Assembly: GCA_963921825.1 (NCBI GenBank)
Contig: OY997588.1
Coordinates: 156,117,618 to 156,181,617 of the forward strand
Origin: Erodium maritimum
Taxonomy: Eukaryota > Streptophyta > Magnoliopsida > Geraniales > Geraniaceae
DNA: 64,000 bases
Direction of reading: 5' to 3'
The notes beneath the pieces are model-generated. The model was not told the DNA's origin and searched no databases. It was given only the letters and a program-made list of their open reading frames with translations. A program made the translations under genes and the position numbers. Shown piece by piece: positions 33,921 through 46,264 of this stretch (positions are counted from its first letter, which is position 1; every line of letters starts with the position of its first letter).

Positions 33921-36900
33921 TTATAACGACTGTGAAACAGTGATCATGGTTGGCCTAGCTTGAGGATTGGCATCAACACAAGCTGTTGCAAGATTCATGA
34001 TTTTTGTCAGCTCTTCTTTCTCGCTTTCACTTGGAGCTGGAAGCCGCCGGTCCATTGCATCTTCCAGCCGTACTTGGTCTTCAAGGTCCAGAGCAGATGA
34101 TAGAGAGGAGATGTATTCACCTGGGTGAGTCCCTTGGACTACTTCAAAAGCCAACACTCCAAAGCTATACACATCACATTTCTCTGTTACTTTCATCGTG
34201 AAAGCAAGCTCTGCCATGGCAAACAAAAAAAGTCACAATATGCCTTCACTTATACATGCAAATGTAAGGCATCAAGAATTAGAGAAAGAATTTGATTCAT
34301 TACCCGGTGCAATATACCCATATGTGCCGGCCACTGCAGTCCAGTTGGAAGAATCTTGCTTTAGAAGCTTGGCGAGGCCGAAGTCTGAGATGCGAGCTTC
34401 GAATTCAGAATCTACCAAAACATTGCTGCTGGTTATATCTCTGTGAACAATGGGCGGTGAGCAGTGATGGTGCATATAGCACAAGGCCTCTGCAACTCCT
34501 TTGATCACATTCACCCTCTTGCCCCAATCCAATTCTGAAGCCGCCTCTTCGCTACTCAGGATTGTAGCCAAGCTGCCCCGTTCAAGGTACTCGTACACAA
34601 GCAACGAGTGTCGAGCATGAGAGCAGAAACCATAGAACTTCACAATGTTACGATGCCTTATCTCTGTCAACGCACTGATCTCGTTGAGGAACTCCTTGGG
34701 ATATGTGCTGTCGCCATCGCCATCTGGCTGAGGGTGCAGTTTTTTTACAGCAACTACCATGTTGTCTGATGCCAAATTCGCTCTGTAAACGCTTCCGTGC
34801 CCTCCTTCCCCAATACGATGCGCAGGATCAAAATCTTGGGTTGCTTCTATGATTTCCTTGTAGACACGGCCTCCATCAAAAGTCAGTACTGAGAACAGTT
34901 TTATATCGCCCACATTATCATCACACGGAGTTGTTTGCTGTTTCACCATTCTCCTCCTCAAGACATATATAAACCCCAAGATAGCACACAAAAGCGAAAG
35001 TGATCCCAGAACAGAAAATAGTATTGAGAACAGAACCTTGTGATGGTGGTGGATTCTTGAAAGAGGTATGTCTGAATCGCAAGGCTGGAGCCCGCTGACA
35101 TTACCACACAATCCTGCATTGCCTTGAAGATGACCTTCCCGAAATGCTTTATTGTTTGGAATAGGGCCTCGCAGGTCATTGTAAGAGACGTCAACGTAGG
35201 AGAGGCCATGCATCTCCTCAAACGCCGATGGAAGAGAACCAGAGAAATTGTTGTGGGAGATATTCAACATCGCCAAGCTTTGCAGATTGCTTATTCCAGA
35301 AGAGATCTCTCCACTGAAATTATTGTAACTCAAGTCTAAGAGGCTCAAGTGATCTAGCTTCCACATGTCAGCTGGAATCTTTTGGCTAAATTGATTGTGG
35401 CTCAAGTTCAAGTTGTGCAGGTTCAACCAGCCTCCAATATCTCCAGGAATATTCTTGCTGAATGTATTGGCAGACAGATCTAGACGTTCCAGTTCCTTAA
35501 GCAATTCAAATTCTTTTGGCACCTCACCAGAAAGTTTGTTTCCATTGAGAATTAGGCGCGTTAAAGAAGTTAACTTGCCTAGCTCCTTGGGAAGTGCTCC
35601 AGCAATATAATTTGAAGAGAGATCAAGCTCTTGTAATTGGGTTGCATTTCCAATCTCAGGTGGTATATTTCCACTGAGATTGTTATTTGCAATGCGTAAG
35701 GTGGCAAGTGATGGGTAGCTTCCCCAATTACGCCAGACGCTGCCATAGAACTTATTGTTACTGAGGTCCGCAAAACTCAGATTTGGATAAACTCCGAATT
35801 CTTCATTGATGTCTCCTCTGAATTGATTTCCACTCAGACGGAGCCTAACCAAGCTTGTACAGTTTTTTAAAGTTTTGGGAATTGGACCTGTCAGATAGTT
35901 TTCAAGGACAGCAAAGTGTTCAAGGGATCCGCGTCTACATATATTTGGTGGCAATCTACCAGTAAGATTGTTCTGGGACAACTGTAGAGAATAAAGAGGC
36001 TGCATGCTTCCCATCTCTTCAGGAATGGACCCTGAAAGTTGATTATCGGATAGAGAAAGCGTGCTGAGATTTGTGAGGTTGCAAAGGGAAGTTGGGATTG
36101 AACCATTTAGTTTGTTGGTGCTCAAATCTAACCTACGAAGAGACGTCATGTTTCCAATCTCTTCAAGAATCGAACCACTGAGTTTGTTGTCTCCCAACTG
36201 TAAATCAAAAACATGCTTCAAGCTTCCTATCTCTTTTGGGATGGAGCCAGAAAGTTGATTGTCATAAAGATAAATAAACCTGAGGTTTGTTAGGCGACCA
36301 AGTGAAGTTGGAATTGAACCATTGAGTCTATTGGTGCTCAGATCCAACTCATAAACAGACTTCAAGTTTCCAATCTCTTCAGGAATAGGGCCAGAAAGTT
36401 TATTTTCATATAAAAAGAAGTAAATTGAATTTGTTAGGTGGCCAAGTGAAGTTGGGATTGAACCATTGAGATTATTGCTACCCAAACGGAATTCAAGAAG
36501 AGACTTCAAGCTTCCTAAGTCTTGAGGGATTGAGCCAGAAAGTTGATTCTTACATAGATCAAGTTGGTGGAGGTTTGTAAGATTGCCAAGTGAGGGTGGA
36601 ACAAAACCAGTGAGTTTGTTGCTCTCTACTTTTAAACTCACAAGAGATTTCAGGTTGCCGATCTCTTGAGGAATGGAGCCCGAAAGTGTATTTGCGGATA
36701 GAAGCAAGGCAGTTAATTTTTCCAAGCTCCCAAAGGTTGAAGGAATTCCACCAGAAAACCGGTTATCTGATAGATCAAGATGGGTGAGGTTGGAGAGGAG
36801 ACCAATTTGAGGTGGTATGGTACTAAAGAGTTCATTCTTGCTAAGATCAACAAGTGAGAGGCTGGAGAGAGAAGTGAATGAAAACTCACGAAGCGTGCCT

Positions 36901-37190
36901 TGTAAACCCAGATTAGTAAGATTGATTTGGATGACACTCGTAGCTCCAGCGTCGCAAGAAATGCCACGCCAAGTGCAAGGACTAGTCGAAGTAGAATTGG
37001 TCCATGAGGAGAGGTGGGTTTGGGTATGGTTCTGAAGGCTGGCTTTCCATTTAAGAAGAGCATGTGCTTGTGCGCTTGAGGCTGAAGCTTGAATGCAAGT
37101 AATGGAGGATGAAGATGATAAGAAGATGACGATGGAGAATGGGAAGAACAGAATCAGGTGGAGGAAGGCTACTACAGGTAAATGAGCCAT
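33921..37190 (-). CDS. RLK1: LRR receptor-like kinase, MIK2-like
   Basis: Exon 1 (37190-34304) and exon 2 (34210-33921) are joined by a 93-bp intron inside the APE codon, giving 1058 residues. Order: signal peptide (about 1-35), LRRNT_2 cap with [11 protein letters not shown] and CTWRGISC, about two dozen plant-type LxGxIP leucine-rich repeats, membrane span (about 719-744), kinase. Kinase landmarks: GEGGHGSV loop, Lys816, HRD Asp918, DFG Asp936, and APE restored by splicing. All catalytic residues are present, so an active RD kinase at the plasma membrane is expected. The architecture matches Arabidopsis MIK2, a receptor in peptide perception; the ligand here cannot be inferred. The start MAHLPV is shared with RLK2 and RLK3. 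The protein ends abruptly after VSQSL, shorter than RLK4. Confidence 0.92.
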
Positions 37191-37266
37191 TTGTATTCTC
37201 TCAACTGCTGCTAACTGATTTGGTTTGGTTTGATTTCTAGACTTATAATGTTTGTTCACACAATAC

Positions 37267-37276
37267 TATATATATA
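37267..37276 (-). promoter_or_regulatory. TATA box of RLK1
   Basis: TATATATATA lies about 80 bp upstream of the ATG. The same ACAATACTATATATA context sits before RLK2 and RLK3. Confidence 0.65.
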
Positions 37277-37337
37277 GGGGTGGTATTCAATACACTTGTT
37301 CATGTAAGGTACCATCACTTTTTTTTCCGTAAGAGAG

Positions 37338-37690
37338 GTGATTCATGCTGAGATCAACGAATGCAAGATTGGGGAAAGAACTGAAAGAGAGATCATGAAG
37401 AGAAGCGTATAAAATTGGTTGTGTTGATCCTGTTGACACTACCATTGTCGCAGGAAATTCCAGACCAATTGCAGGGATTGGAGCCGGATGATGGGTTGGT
37501 CCAGGACCGAACCCGCACCTGGGTTCCATTCTTGAAGGTGGATTTCCACCGGAGAAGGGCGTTTGCTTCTGTGACAGAGTCAGAAGAAACATGTAGTGAA
37601 GAACAGAGCAGAGTTGACTTTGACCAAGCAACATTTTGGTCAAAACAAAGACTTTGGAGGTTCCTTGTGGTTAAAGTCAACGCCGATGAA
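37338..37690 (-). pseudogene. Relic of an RLK4-type gene head
   Basis: The minus strand reads [19 protein letters not shown], then [16 protein letters not shown] and [12 protein letters not shown], matching residues about 25-110 of RLK4. The start codon and signal-peptide region are deleted. A 5-bp deletion after TTNF shifts the frame, and homology stops at MNHLS. Flanking DNA to about 38120 also matches the RLK4 promoter side (59920-61220), so this is a truncated segmental duplicate lying just upstream of RLK1. Confidence 0.8.
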
Positions 37691-39232
37691 GTTTATTGAA
37701 GGTGCAATTTTCTTCCTTCCTTATCTTTGTGGTCCACTATCAGCTACTGGGTCTTTGATCCCATTTATGGTTTGGATTTGCAGTCTGAGTGCCTTAACAG
37801 AGTGATGTGAAGTGGGAGACACTTACCTTGCAATGCAATTTTATTCTTGTATCTCCATTTCTAACAAAAAAATATCTATTATATTTGGTCTAATAGCTCA
37901 GATTGGGTTACAGAATAAAAATTGGTTTTTTATGAAGTATGTAGTGTGTATCTATACAAATATTCTTGGATGATACCATACTTATTAATATTATAATCTT
38001 CTTTTCTGCACTTAAAGTTAGACTCTTACTCATTCCATTCCAGGTAGTAGAATTTATATTTCGATGACCTGAGGAAAAGGCAAACGACCAAGACTTAGAA
38101 GGCCACTTGCATTTACAAGACTTTTGAAACAAAGAATGCTTCAGGGTCATCTTCAACATAATCCTCTTCAATACAAAGAATGTTGCTTGTGGTCAATGCA
38201 TAATACTATGTATGTGACGAGCATATAATATTGGAGTCAAGTTGCATGATATATGGTAATGTTACTTTTATGTTCAGGATTGGAGTGAGTCCTTCTCTGT
38301 TACAAGCATGATAGCAAAAGGTACAGCAAATTACCAAGGGCTTGGTTTTACTTATGCTTAGGCACATGCATTGATCAAAAACTGTGAGTGTTCTGTTAAC
38401 CACTGCAAGGAACACAGATTTTTTTTTTTGATCAGAAAATAAAAAATGCATTAATAAGTGATGTGGGTTCCGGGAAGAAAACCACAAACCACCAAACCAA
38501 CAAAAAGATCCAAACAAATGTTTAGATAAATGTTTCTGCCATTTGGTGGTGTTGATAATGAAATTTAGAACATCTATTATGAAGCATTTGCATACCCTTC
38601 TTAGGAACGGATACGTCTGATTCGCAGAGGTATTGTCATTGCTGTAGTGGTTTTCTTGTGTGGTCGAGTAGGAGATACCGATGCCAACGGATGTATCAAC
38701 ATACAATATGTTGATGCCCTGTGGAAATGCGAATTAATTTGAAAAAAAAATCATTAACTACGACTATATATCACTTTTAATAAAGAAAGCAACTAGGTTC
38801 ACTTTATTTGTTAATCATAACCATTTTATCATGTCATGTTTTTTTTTTCTAGGCACGTATCGAGCAATGGATTGTATTTTCCATCTTTGGAAATTGATAT
38901 CCTCGATTGGATTTTGGTACGTACCTTTTCAATTGCTGCATGTTAATAGTTCTTCTGCCAATGATCTTTTTCAATTGCCCATTAATTTTCTATCTATCTG
39001 TTTTCGTTACTCATGTCGGCAGAGGAGAGTGCAGCTTTGTTTGGTGCGTAGGGGATCTAGAGATAGAGGATTTTGCTATGTTTTGTTTGGTGCGGGTCAG
39101 GGAGCTTGGGTTTGCTCTGTCTCAATTTTGTGGGAGCCGGATACATACTTTCCACAAGGTTAGCATTTTTTCTTACTTTTGTATTCATTTCAAAATAGCA
39201 TGATCCAATATTTCTCTATAGTTTTAAAAGAA
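37691..39232. other. Spacer: duplicated RLK4 upstream DNA, then LINE tail and unknown
   Basis: 37690-38120 matches RLK4 upstream DNA and retains the empty site of the MITE at 60834. At about 38418-38620 a T-run followed by GATCAGAAAATAAAAAATGC looks like a minus-strand LINE tail. 38830-39180 has short open plus-strand frames with no recognised match. Confidence 0.45.
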
Positions 39233-39637
39233 GGGATAATTGTCAAAACATGCACTTATGTTTCGTCCACAAACGAAATAGTGCACAATGTTTCGTCCAC
39301 GTCGTCTGGCTACCCTTATGAATCGTCCACGCACTTCTGTCAGTAAAATTAACAGAATATTCGAATCTGTAGCCTCACGTGCTATCATGTGCTTATGTCT
39401 GAATTTTTTTTGGACGAAATTGCCCTAACAATCCTCAGCCACTCATTTTTTTGGACGAAATTATTATTTTTGAATTTCAAATCAAAAGGGCAAAATTGTC
39501 AATTCAGGTTCTGTTGTTACACTTTTCTAACAAAAGTGTGTGGACGATTCATAAGGGTAGTCAGACGACGTGGACAAAACATTGTGCACTATTTCGTTTG
39601 TGGACGAAACATAAGTGCATGTTTTGACAATTATCCC
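39233..39637. mobile_element. Mutator-type MITE with 9-bp target duplication
   Basis: GGGATAATTGTCAAAACATG and CATGTTTTGACAATTATCCC are inverted ends with arms of about 120 bp (CACTTATGTTTCGTCCAC and inverse). TTAAAAGAA flanks both ends (39224-39232, 39638-39646). Confidence 0.85.
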
Positions 39638-40111
39638 TTAAAAGAATAGTAGACATATATGATCACTATTAGCCTACAGTACTGGTTATTTGCACAACTG
39701 CTTTGATTTATGACTTCCATTATTTTAGTAGTCAAGTTGGAATATATGTTGATTCCGTTTGAAAACAAAACAGATGATATTTAGGTATTGCACAGGGGGT
39801 TTGTGAGTTCCACGTTATCCCCATAATATATTAAAAAAAAGTACAAACATAAAGCAAAAATGATGAAAAGGTGTTTATATCAAGAGTAGCATTTGGTACT
39901 GGCAACTGGTAAGTAGAGCAAAATTAGTAGCAACAAATATTTTTTTTTATTGGGAATAACATTTTATTGGGAAACACAAGAAGACTTATGCCAATGATAC
40001 AGAGGTTTGAAAGTTTATTACAAAAAGAAGAAAAAGGGTACAAAGTGGACAGTTAAAACAGATTATTGAAGACAGATACTCAGTTGCAAAGACTAGTATG
40101 GTTATGAATGC

Positions 40112-43100
40112 TTATAACATCTGTGAAACGGTGATCATGGTTGGCCTAGCTTGAGGATTGGCATCAACACAAGCTGTTGCAAGCTTCATGATTTTTGTCA
40201 GCTCTTCTTTCTCGCTTTCACTTGGAGCTGGAAGCCGCCGGTCCATTGCATCTTCCAGCCATACTTGGTCTTCTACGTCCGGAGCAGATGATAGAGAGGA
40301 GATGTATTCACCTGGGTGAGTCCCTTGGACTACTTCAAAAGCCAACACTCCAAAGCTATACACATCACATTTCTCTGTTACCTTCATCGTGAAAGCAAGC
40401 TCTGCCATGAATAGCAAAAAGGTCACAATATGCCTTCACATAGACATGCAAATATAAGGCATCAAGAATTAGAGAAATAATATGATTCATTACCCGGTGC
40501 AATATACCCATATGTTCCGGCCACTGCAGTCCAGTTTGAAGAATCTTGCTTTAGAAGCTTGGCGAGGCCAAAGTCTGAGATGCGAGCTTCGAATTCAGAA
40601 TCTACTAAAACATTGTTGCTGGTGATATCTCTGTGAACAATGGGCGGTGAGCAGTGATGGTGCATATAGCACAAGGCCTGTGCTACTCCTTTGATCACAT
40701 TCACTCTCTTGCTCCAATCCAATTCTGAAGCCGTCTCTTCGCTGCTCAGGATTGTTGCCAAGCTGCCCCGTTCAAGGTACTCGTACACAAGCAATGAGTG
40801 TCGAGCATGAGAGCAGAAACCATAGAACTTCACAATGTTACGATGCCTTATCTCTGTCAACGCCCTGATCTCGTTGAGGAACTCCTTGGGATATGTGTTG
40901 TCCCCATCACTATCTGGCTGAGGGTGCAGTTTTTTGACAGCAACTACCGTGTTTTCAGATGCCAAATTCGCTCTGTAAACGCTTCCGTGCCCTCCTTCCC
41001 CGATGCAATGCGCAGGATCAAAATCTTGGGTTGCTTCTATGATTTCCTTGTAGACACGACCTCCATCAAAAGTCAGTACTGAGAACAGTTTTATATCGCC
41101 CACATTATCATCACACGTAGTTGTTTGCTGTTTCACCATTCTCCCCCTCAAGACATATATAAACCCCAAGATAGCACACAAAAGCAAAAGTGATCCCAGA
41201 ACAGAAAATAGTATTGAGAACAGAACCTTGTGATGGTGGTGGATTCTTGAAAGAGGTATGTATGAATCGCAAGGCTGGAGCCCGCTGACATTACCGCACA
41301 ATCCTGCATTGCCTTGAAGATGACCTTCCCGAAATGCCTTATTGTCTGGAATAGGGCCTCGCAGGTCGTTGTAAGAGACGTCAACGTAGGAGAGGCCATG
41401 CATTTCCTCAAACGCCGATGGAAGAGAACCAGAGAAATTGTTGTGGGAGATATTCAACATCTCCAAGCTTTGCAGATTGCTGATTCCAGAAGAGATCTCT
41501 CCACTGAGATGATTGTAACTCAAGTCTAAGAGGCTCAAGTGATCTAGCTTCCACATGTCAGTTGGAATCTTTTGGCTGAATTGATTGTGGCTCAAGTTCA
41601 AGTCGTACAGTTTCAACCAGCCTCCGATATCTCCAGGAATGGGCTTGCTGAATGCGTTGGCAGACAGATCAAGACGCTCCAGATCAGTTAGCGATCCAAC
41701 TTCTTTTGGCACCTCACCAGAAAGTTTGTTTCCATTGAGAATTAGGCGCGTTAAAGAAGTTAACTTGCCTAGCTCCTTGGGAAGTGCTCCAGCAATATAA
41801 TTTGAAGAGAGATCAAGCTCTTGTAATTGTGTTGTATTTCCAATCTCAGGTGGTATATTTCCACTGAGATTGTTATTTGCAATGCGCAAGGTGGCAAGTG
41901 ATGGGTAACTTCCCCAATTACGCCAGACGCTGCCATAGAACTTATTGTTACTGAGGTCCGCAAAACTAAGATTTGGATAAACTCCGAATTCTTCATTGAT
42001 GTCTCCTATGAATTGATTTCCACTCAGCGGAGCCTAACCAAGCTTGTACAGTTTTTCAAAGTTTTGGGAATTGGACCTGTCAGATAGTTTTCAAGAACAG
42101 AGAACTGTTTTAGGGATCCGCCTCTACAAATATTTGGTGGCAATCTACCAGTAAGCTTGTTGTTCCACAACTGTGCAGAACTAAGAGACTTCATGCTTCT
42201 TCCCATCTCTTCAGGAATGGAGCCTGAGAGTTGGTTTTGGGATAGAGAAATTTCAGTTAGCTTTATGAGGTTGCAAAGTGAAAATGGAATGGAGCCTGAA
42301 AGTTGATTGGAGTACAAAAACAACCTATCAAGATACGTCATGTTTCCAATCTCTTCAGGAATCGAACCACTGAGTATGTTGTTTCCCAACTGTAAATCAT
42401 AAACATGCTTCAAGCTTCCCAACTCTTTTGGGATGGAGCCAGAAAGTTGATTGCTATATAAATAAATTGATGTGAGGTTTGTTATGCGGCCAAGTGAAGC
42501 TGGAATTGAACCAGTGAGTTTATTGTTGCTAAGATCCAACTGAACAAGAGACTTAAAGTTTTCAATCTCTTTTGGGATGGAGCCAGAAAGTTGATTGCTA
42601 TTTAGCCAAAGTTCATGGAGGTTTGTAAGGTTGCCAAGTGAGGGTGGAATAAAACCATTGAGTTCATTGCCCCATAAACGTAACTTGTCAAGAGATTTCA
42701 GGTTACCTATCCCTTGAGGAATGGAGCCAGAAAGTGGATTTCTGGATATAAACAAGACAGTTAATTTTTCCAAGCTCCCAATGGTTGAAGGAATTCTACC
42801 AGAAAACTGGTTATATGATAAATCAAGATATGTGAGGTTGGACAAGAATCCAATTTGAGGTGGTATGGTACTAAAGAGTTCATTCAAGCTAAGATCAACA
42901 AGTGAGAGGCTGGAGAAAGAAGTGAATGAAAACTCACGGAGCGTACCTTGCAAACCCAGATTAGCAAGATTAATTTGGATGACACTCGTAGCTCCAGCGT
43001 CGCAAGAAATGCCACGCCAAGTGCAAGGACTAGTCGAAGAAGAATTGGTCCATGATGAGAGGTGGGTTTGGGTATGGTTCTGAAGGCTGGCTTTCCATTT

Positions 43101-43238
43101 AAGAAGAGCATGTGCTTGTGAGGTTGAGGCTGAAGCTTGAATGCAAGTAATGGAGGAAGAAGAAAATGAGAAGATAACAATGGAGAATGGGAAGGACAGA
43201 ATCAGGTGAAGGAAGGCTATTACAGGTAAATGAGCCAT
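40112..43238 (-). pseudogene. RLK2: MIK2-like LRR receptor kinase broken by a one-base deletion
   Basis: Structure as RLK1: exon 1 43238-40494, 92-bp intron, exon 2 40401-40112. Compared with RLK1 and RLK3, one A is missing between 42027 and 42028 (CTCAGCGGAG against CTCAGACGGAG). On the minus strand this makes VRLR run into TGA at 42024-42026, after about 404 residues in the LRR region. Beyond it the frame is open again through LRRs, membrane span and a full kinase (HRD, DFG and APE all present). Without the deletion it would encode about 1011 residues, two LRR units fewer than RLK1. Either a very recent pseudogene, an allele, or a sequencing error. The truncated product would be a secreted LRR fragment. 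Confidence 0.85.
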
Positions 43239-43309
43239 TTATGTTCTCTCAACTGCTGCTAACTGGTTTGGTTTGGTTTCTTGACTTAAAATGTTTGTGA
43301 ACACAATAC

Positions 43310-43319
43310 TATATATATA
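43310..43319 (-). promoter_or_regulatory. TATA box of RLK2
   Basis: TATATATAT in the same ACAATACTATATATA context as RLK1 and RLK3. Immediately upstream on the minus strand, a copy of ~27 bp of the RLK2 signal-peptide coding DNA is joined, marking a rearrangement. Confidence 0.6.
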
Positions 43320-43344
43320 GAAGATAACAATGGAGAATGGGAAG

Positions 43345-43594
43345 GCTAAATGGATACATTCAATAGAAAGACTTGGGATTCAAGGTCTTTGATCTCTTGG
43401 CTTTTCGTGTGGAAAATATATGGATGACAATGGTTGGGCTAGTTATATCACACACTAATTTTTTCCATGTGCAATACTTAGAATATTCAATGAAGGCCAA
43501 GTGAAAGTCATGTTTGGCTATTTTGCTGCCAAAGTGTTGTGGGTCTTATCGACAGATCTCCTAGACAGTCCTTCCAATACATTTTTGGAAATAG
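43345..43594. other. Duplicated spacer C (matches about 52200-52423)
   Basis: Shared wording includes CAAGGTCTTTGATCTC, GAAATATATGGATGACA-like text and GTTATATCA. Non-coding. Confidence 0.6.
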
Positions 43595-43757
43595 TCTGGA
43601 ATTATTGCAGAGGAGACTTGAGATTCAAGGTACTTGCCCGCCTTACTCTTCCACTAGAAATTAGTGACCACAAATAGTTTGAAATATATTGAAGAGGAGA
43701 CTTGGGAGTCAATGTATTGCTCGCCTTGCTCTTCCCGTATAAATTAATTACCACAGT
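43595..43757. repeat. 83-bp minisatellite, two copies
   Basis: Two units beginning TCTGGAATTATTG or TTTGAAATATATTG and ending near TAGAAATTAGTGACCAC. The same unit is expanded to about six copies at 52424-52906. Confidence 0.75.
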
Positions 43758-43815
43758 AATTGTGAACATGTGTGTAGGTCTCTTGATACGTATTCCACTC
43801 CATAGATAAAGACTT

Positions 43816-44120
43816 GAGTTAATTACCTTTTGTACCCCTTTTGAATCGGTAACACACATTTAGTACCCCAAAGTTTTATAACGTTCAATAAGAGTCCTTA
43901 CGTTTTGATAACACACCTTTAATACCCCTTATGAATGGGCCACAAATCATTTTATAACCCTTATGTATTGGTAACAGAACAATGACATGCCTTATGAATT
44001 GGTCACATATCATCAAAATGGCATAAACTTAAACAAAATTTTGTCTAGTGCGTTACCAATACATAAGGGGTACTAAATGTGTGTTACCAATACCTAAGGG
44101 GTATTAAAGGTAATTAATCC
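43816..44120. mobile_element. Mutator-type MITE (GGTTAATTACC family)
   Basis: Ends GAGTTAATTACCTTTTGTAC and GGTATTAAAGGTAATTAATC-type sequence are inverted. Flanks TAAAGACTT (43807-43815) and TAAAGACGT (44121-44129) match 8 of 9. The 305-bp length agrees with its sibling at 54626-54929. The paralogous spacer near 53375 lacks it. Confidence 0.8.
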
Positions 44121-44149
44121 TAAAGACGTAAAGTAAGTGATCAATTCTT

Positions 44150-44350
44150 GCTGGCGCAGGTGAAAGTCATCTGCAGCTGTTTACTCGAGCAGTGCTGGTT
44201 TTCTTTTATGGTTGTGGAAGCTGGAATGCTAGCAGTAGAGGAGAAGATAGTACTCACTACTAAGAATATGACAATGAAGAAAGGAAAGGAGAAAACGAAG
44301 CGGAGGAAGTTTATTACAGGTACATAAGGTAAGCCATTTATATACTCTGA
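44150..44350 (-). pseudogene. Relic of an RLK head (signal-peptide region)
   Basis: The minus strand resembles the start of RLK3 (TACCTGTAATAAACTTCCTC, then TTCATTGTCATATTC) but without an open frame or any LRR. The adjacent spacer is duplicated at about 53390-53640. Confidence 0.65.
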
Positions 44351-44739
44351 AGTCTCAACTTTACTTCTAACTGATATGGGTTGGTATATAGATATAGGAG
44401 TACAATCTGTCGTAAACCTAGGCTTATATTGTCACGTTTTTTCATAACTGAGAACCAAACGCTTACATAATCTCACGTTTTTCATCTAGATATACATAAT
44501 GTTTTTCTCTTCACTTGTCCTGACATTTATTGTTTTGCACCGTCCCTGCGCTTGGAAAACCAAGCAAAATGACTAAAATGCTCCTCGACTCTCCTTGACA
44601 TTCTTTTGAAAACGAAGTAAGGGTATTTTGGTCACTTGACACTAAAGGTCTCGGAAAATTGCCCGGGGCACAAATCTGAAACCTAGGATACTTGCGAAGG
44701 TAGAAACATGACAAGCGTAACTGGGTGTATTTAAACCTA

Positions 44740-45113
44740 GGGATGATAGCAAAAAAGTTCCTTGATGCATTTATTTTTTGCAACTTGTTGCCCTCTTCTT
44801 TGATAATTGCAAAAAAATATTCTGAACCCGTTTTATCGTTACAATTTTAACAAAAGATGATTTTACCCTTATAATTTAGATTTAAAAAATAATAAATAAA
44901 AAACAAAAAATCCAAATTTTCACCCCCTTAATTTTCTTCCTCTTTGTACAACACGAAGAGTAAGAAATTTTAGGGATATTAAAATTTGGATATTTTGTTC
45001 TTTAATTATTATTTTTAAATTTAAAATTGAAGGGTAATATCATGATTTTAAAACAAATTTATACAATTTGTCATAAAAAGACAAGTTTGGGGTACTTTTT
45101 TTGTAAGCATCCT
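44740..45113. mobile_element. MITE (TTCTTTGATAATTGC family)
   Basis: Starts GGGATGATAGC and contains CTTCTTTGATAATTGCAAAA and the inner TTTTCTTCCTCTTTGTAC. Flanks TTAAACCTA (44731-44739) and TTAAACTTA (45114-45122) match 8 of 9. Its counterpart at 54331 is at the same paralogous site. Confidence 0.75.
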
Positions 45114-45129
45114 TTAAACTTACTATATA

Positions 45130-45415
45130 TATAGCAGAGGAATAGTATACATTCCTTAGAATAATGACTTATGATTGCGGGTTGACATCAACACAAACAA
45201 TTGCGAGGTTCACTACCGTTGTTAGCTCGTCTTCCTCCTCGATGATGGGAGTTGGAAGTCCTTTCAGCACAATGCTTGTATTTTTCTCCGTCATTGGAGA
45301 GGCAAGAGGGACGGTGGCTTAATCGTGATGCCTTCCTTTGATCACTTCCGGTGCTAGGGCACCGAAGCTGTACGGTTCACATTTCTCGGTCACTTTCATC
45401 ATTGAGGACAGGCCG
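45130..45415 (-). pseudogene. Relic of RLK4-type kinase exon 2
   Basis: The minus strand matches RLK4 exon 2 (55390-55032) in patches: VTEKCEPYSFGAL-like text, then a Glu/Asp-rich run and the Ala-Ile-Val-Cys-Val-Asp-Val-Asn-Pro segment. Deletions of about 17 and 70 bp and an in-frame stop destroy it. It is cut on its upstream side by the retroelement relic that follows. Confidence 0.75.
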
Positions 45416-45429
45416 TTACAGAGGAGAGT

Positions 45430-46018
45430 GCAACTGTAATTTCCGGGACACCAGACTTTGTCCACGGTGGAGCTGCAATATGAGCATCTCCCTGGTTTTT
45501 GTACGAGGTACGGCCGACTGAACCACCAGGTTGGAGCATGTCAAGCGAATATCCCGGGAGTGGGGAGAGGTGAAGTTCGGTTCCATGAATCTTTAAGGGT
45601 ACAAATGAGACTGAATGTGGACCGCCCGATCCGTACCGGATTGAGGAGCACATAGGGCACCGCGGGTGCCTCCTGTGGATGAGCTACTAACGTCTCTTAC
45701 TCTCGGCCCGACTCGGGAACCAAGGGGTGGTAAATTAATCCCAATGCTTCCACCCCCGGGTTTTACTGCACTAGTAGAAGTGGGGGAGGCTCTTTCGGAG
45801 ACTTGTGACTTGCCTAAGGAACATCTCGATGGGACGGTTCCAGGTTTTCAGCAGGCGCTTCCAAGAGCGTTAAAAGGATTCGCAGACCTGGCTAACATCT
45901 CCGAGGATGAGGGCTTGCAAGCTTTTACAACAAGACCAACGATCACTATGATGGCTGGAAGAGGGAAACATAAGGAGCCGAGGGGTCAGATGGATGGTCT
46001 TCCGCCATACGTTTATTA
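45430..46018 (+). pseudogene. LINE ORF1 relic with zinc-knuckle remnant
   Basis: Reads VELQYEHLPGFCTRYGRLNH then QVGAC, the zf-CCHC_4 knuckle found after DUF4283 in plant non-LTR retrotransposon ORF1. The second cysteine is Tyr and the usual GH is NH, so the knuckle is degraded. Another open stretch (45666-46016) is Pro- and Gly-rich, as ORF1 tails often are. It has stops and shifts. It adjoins the broken kinase exon. Confidence 0.6.
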
Positions 46019-46264
46019 GAGCAATAATTAAAATATTTTATTATGATTTTTGGGTTAATAAAATATTGTTAATAATTTATAATGATATTTAGGTTAGTAA
46101 AATATTTTATTTCTTAAACTTATTATTTTTTATATACTAAAATATAATTTATTTTCAAAATTTTATTATATACATCTAATATATTATTTATTAATAATTT
46201 AAATTAATAAAATCTATTTAAGCTCCGTTTAAGTTTCAATTAATCTCCGTCTAACATTTAAAGG

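Noticed and set aside
38206-38706. Minus-strand 166-codon frame
   Set aside because: It overlaps a T-run and LINE-tail-like DNA, has Cys/His-rich low-complexity translation, no homology and no splice context.
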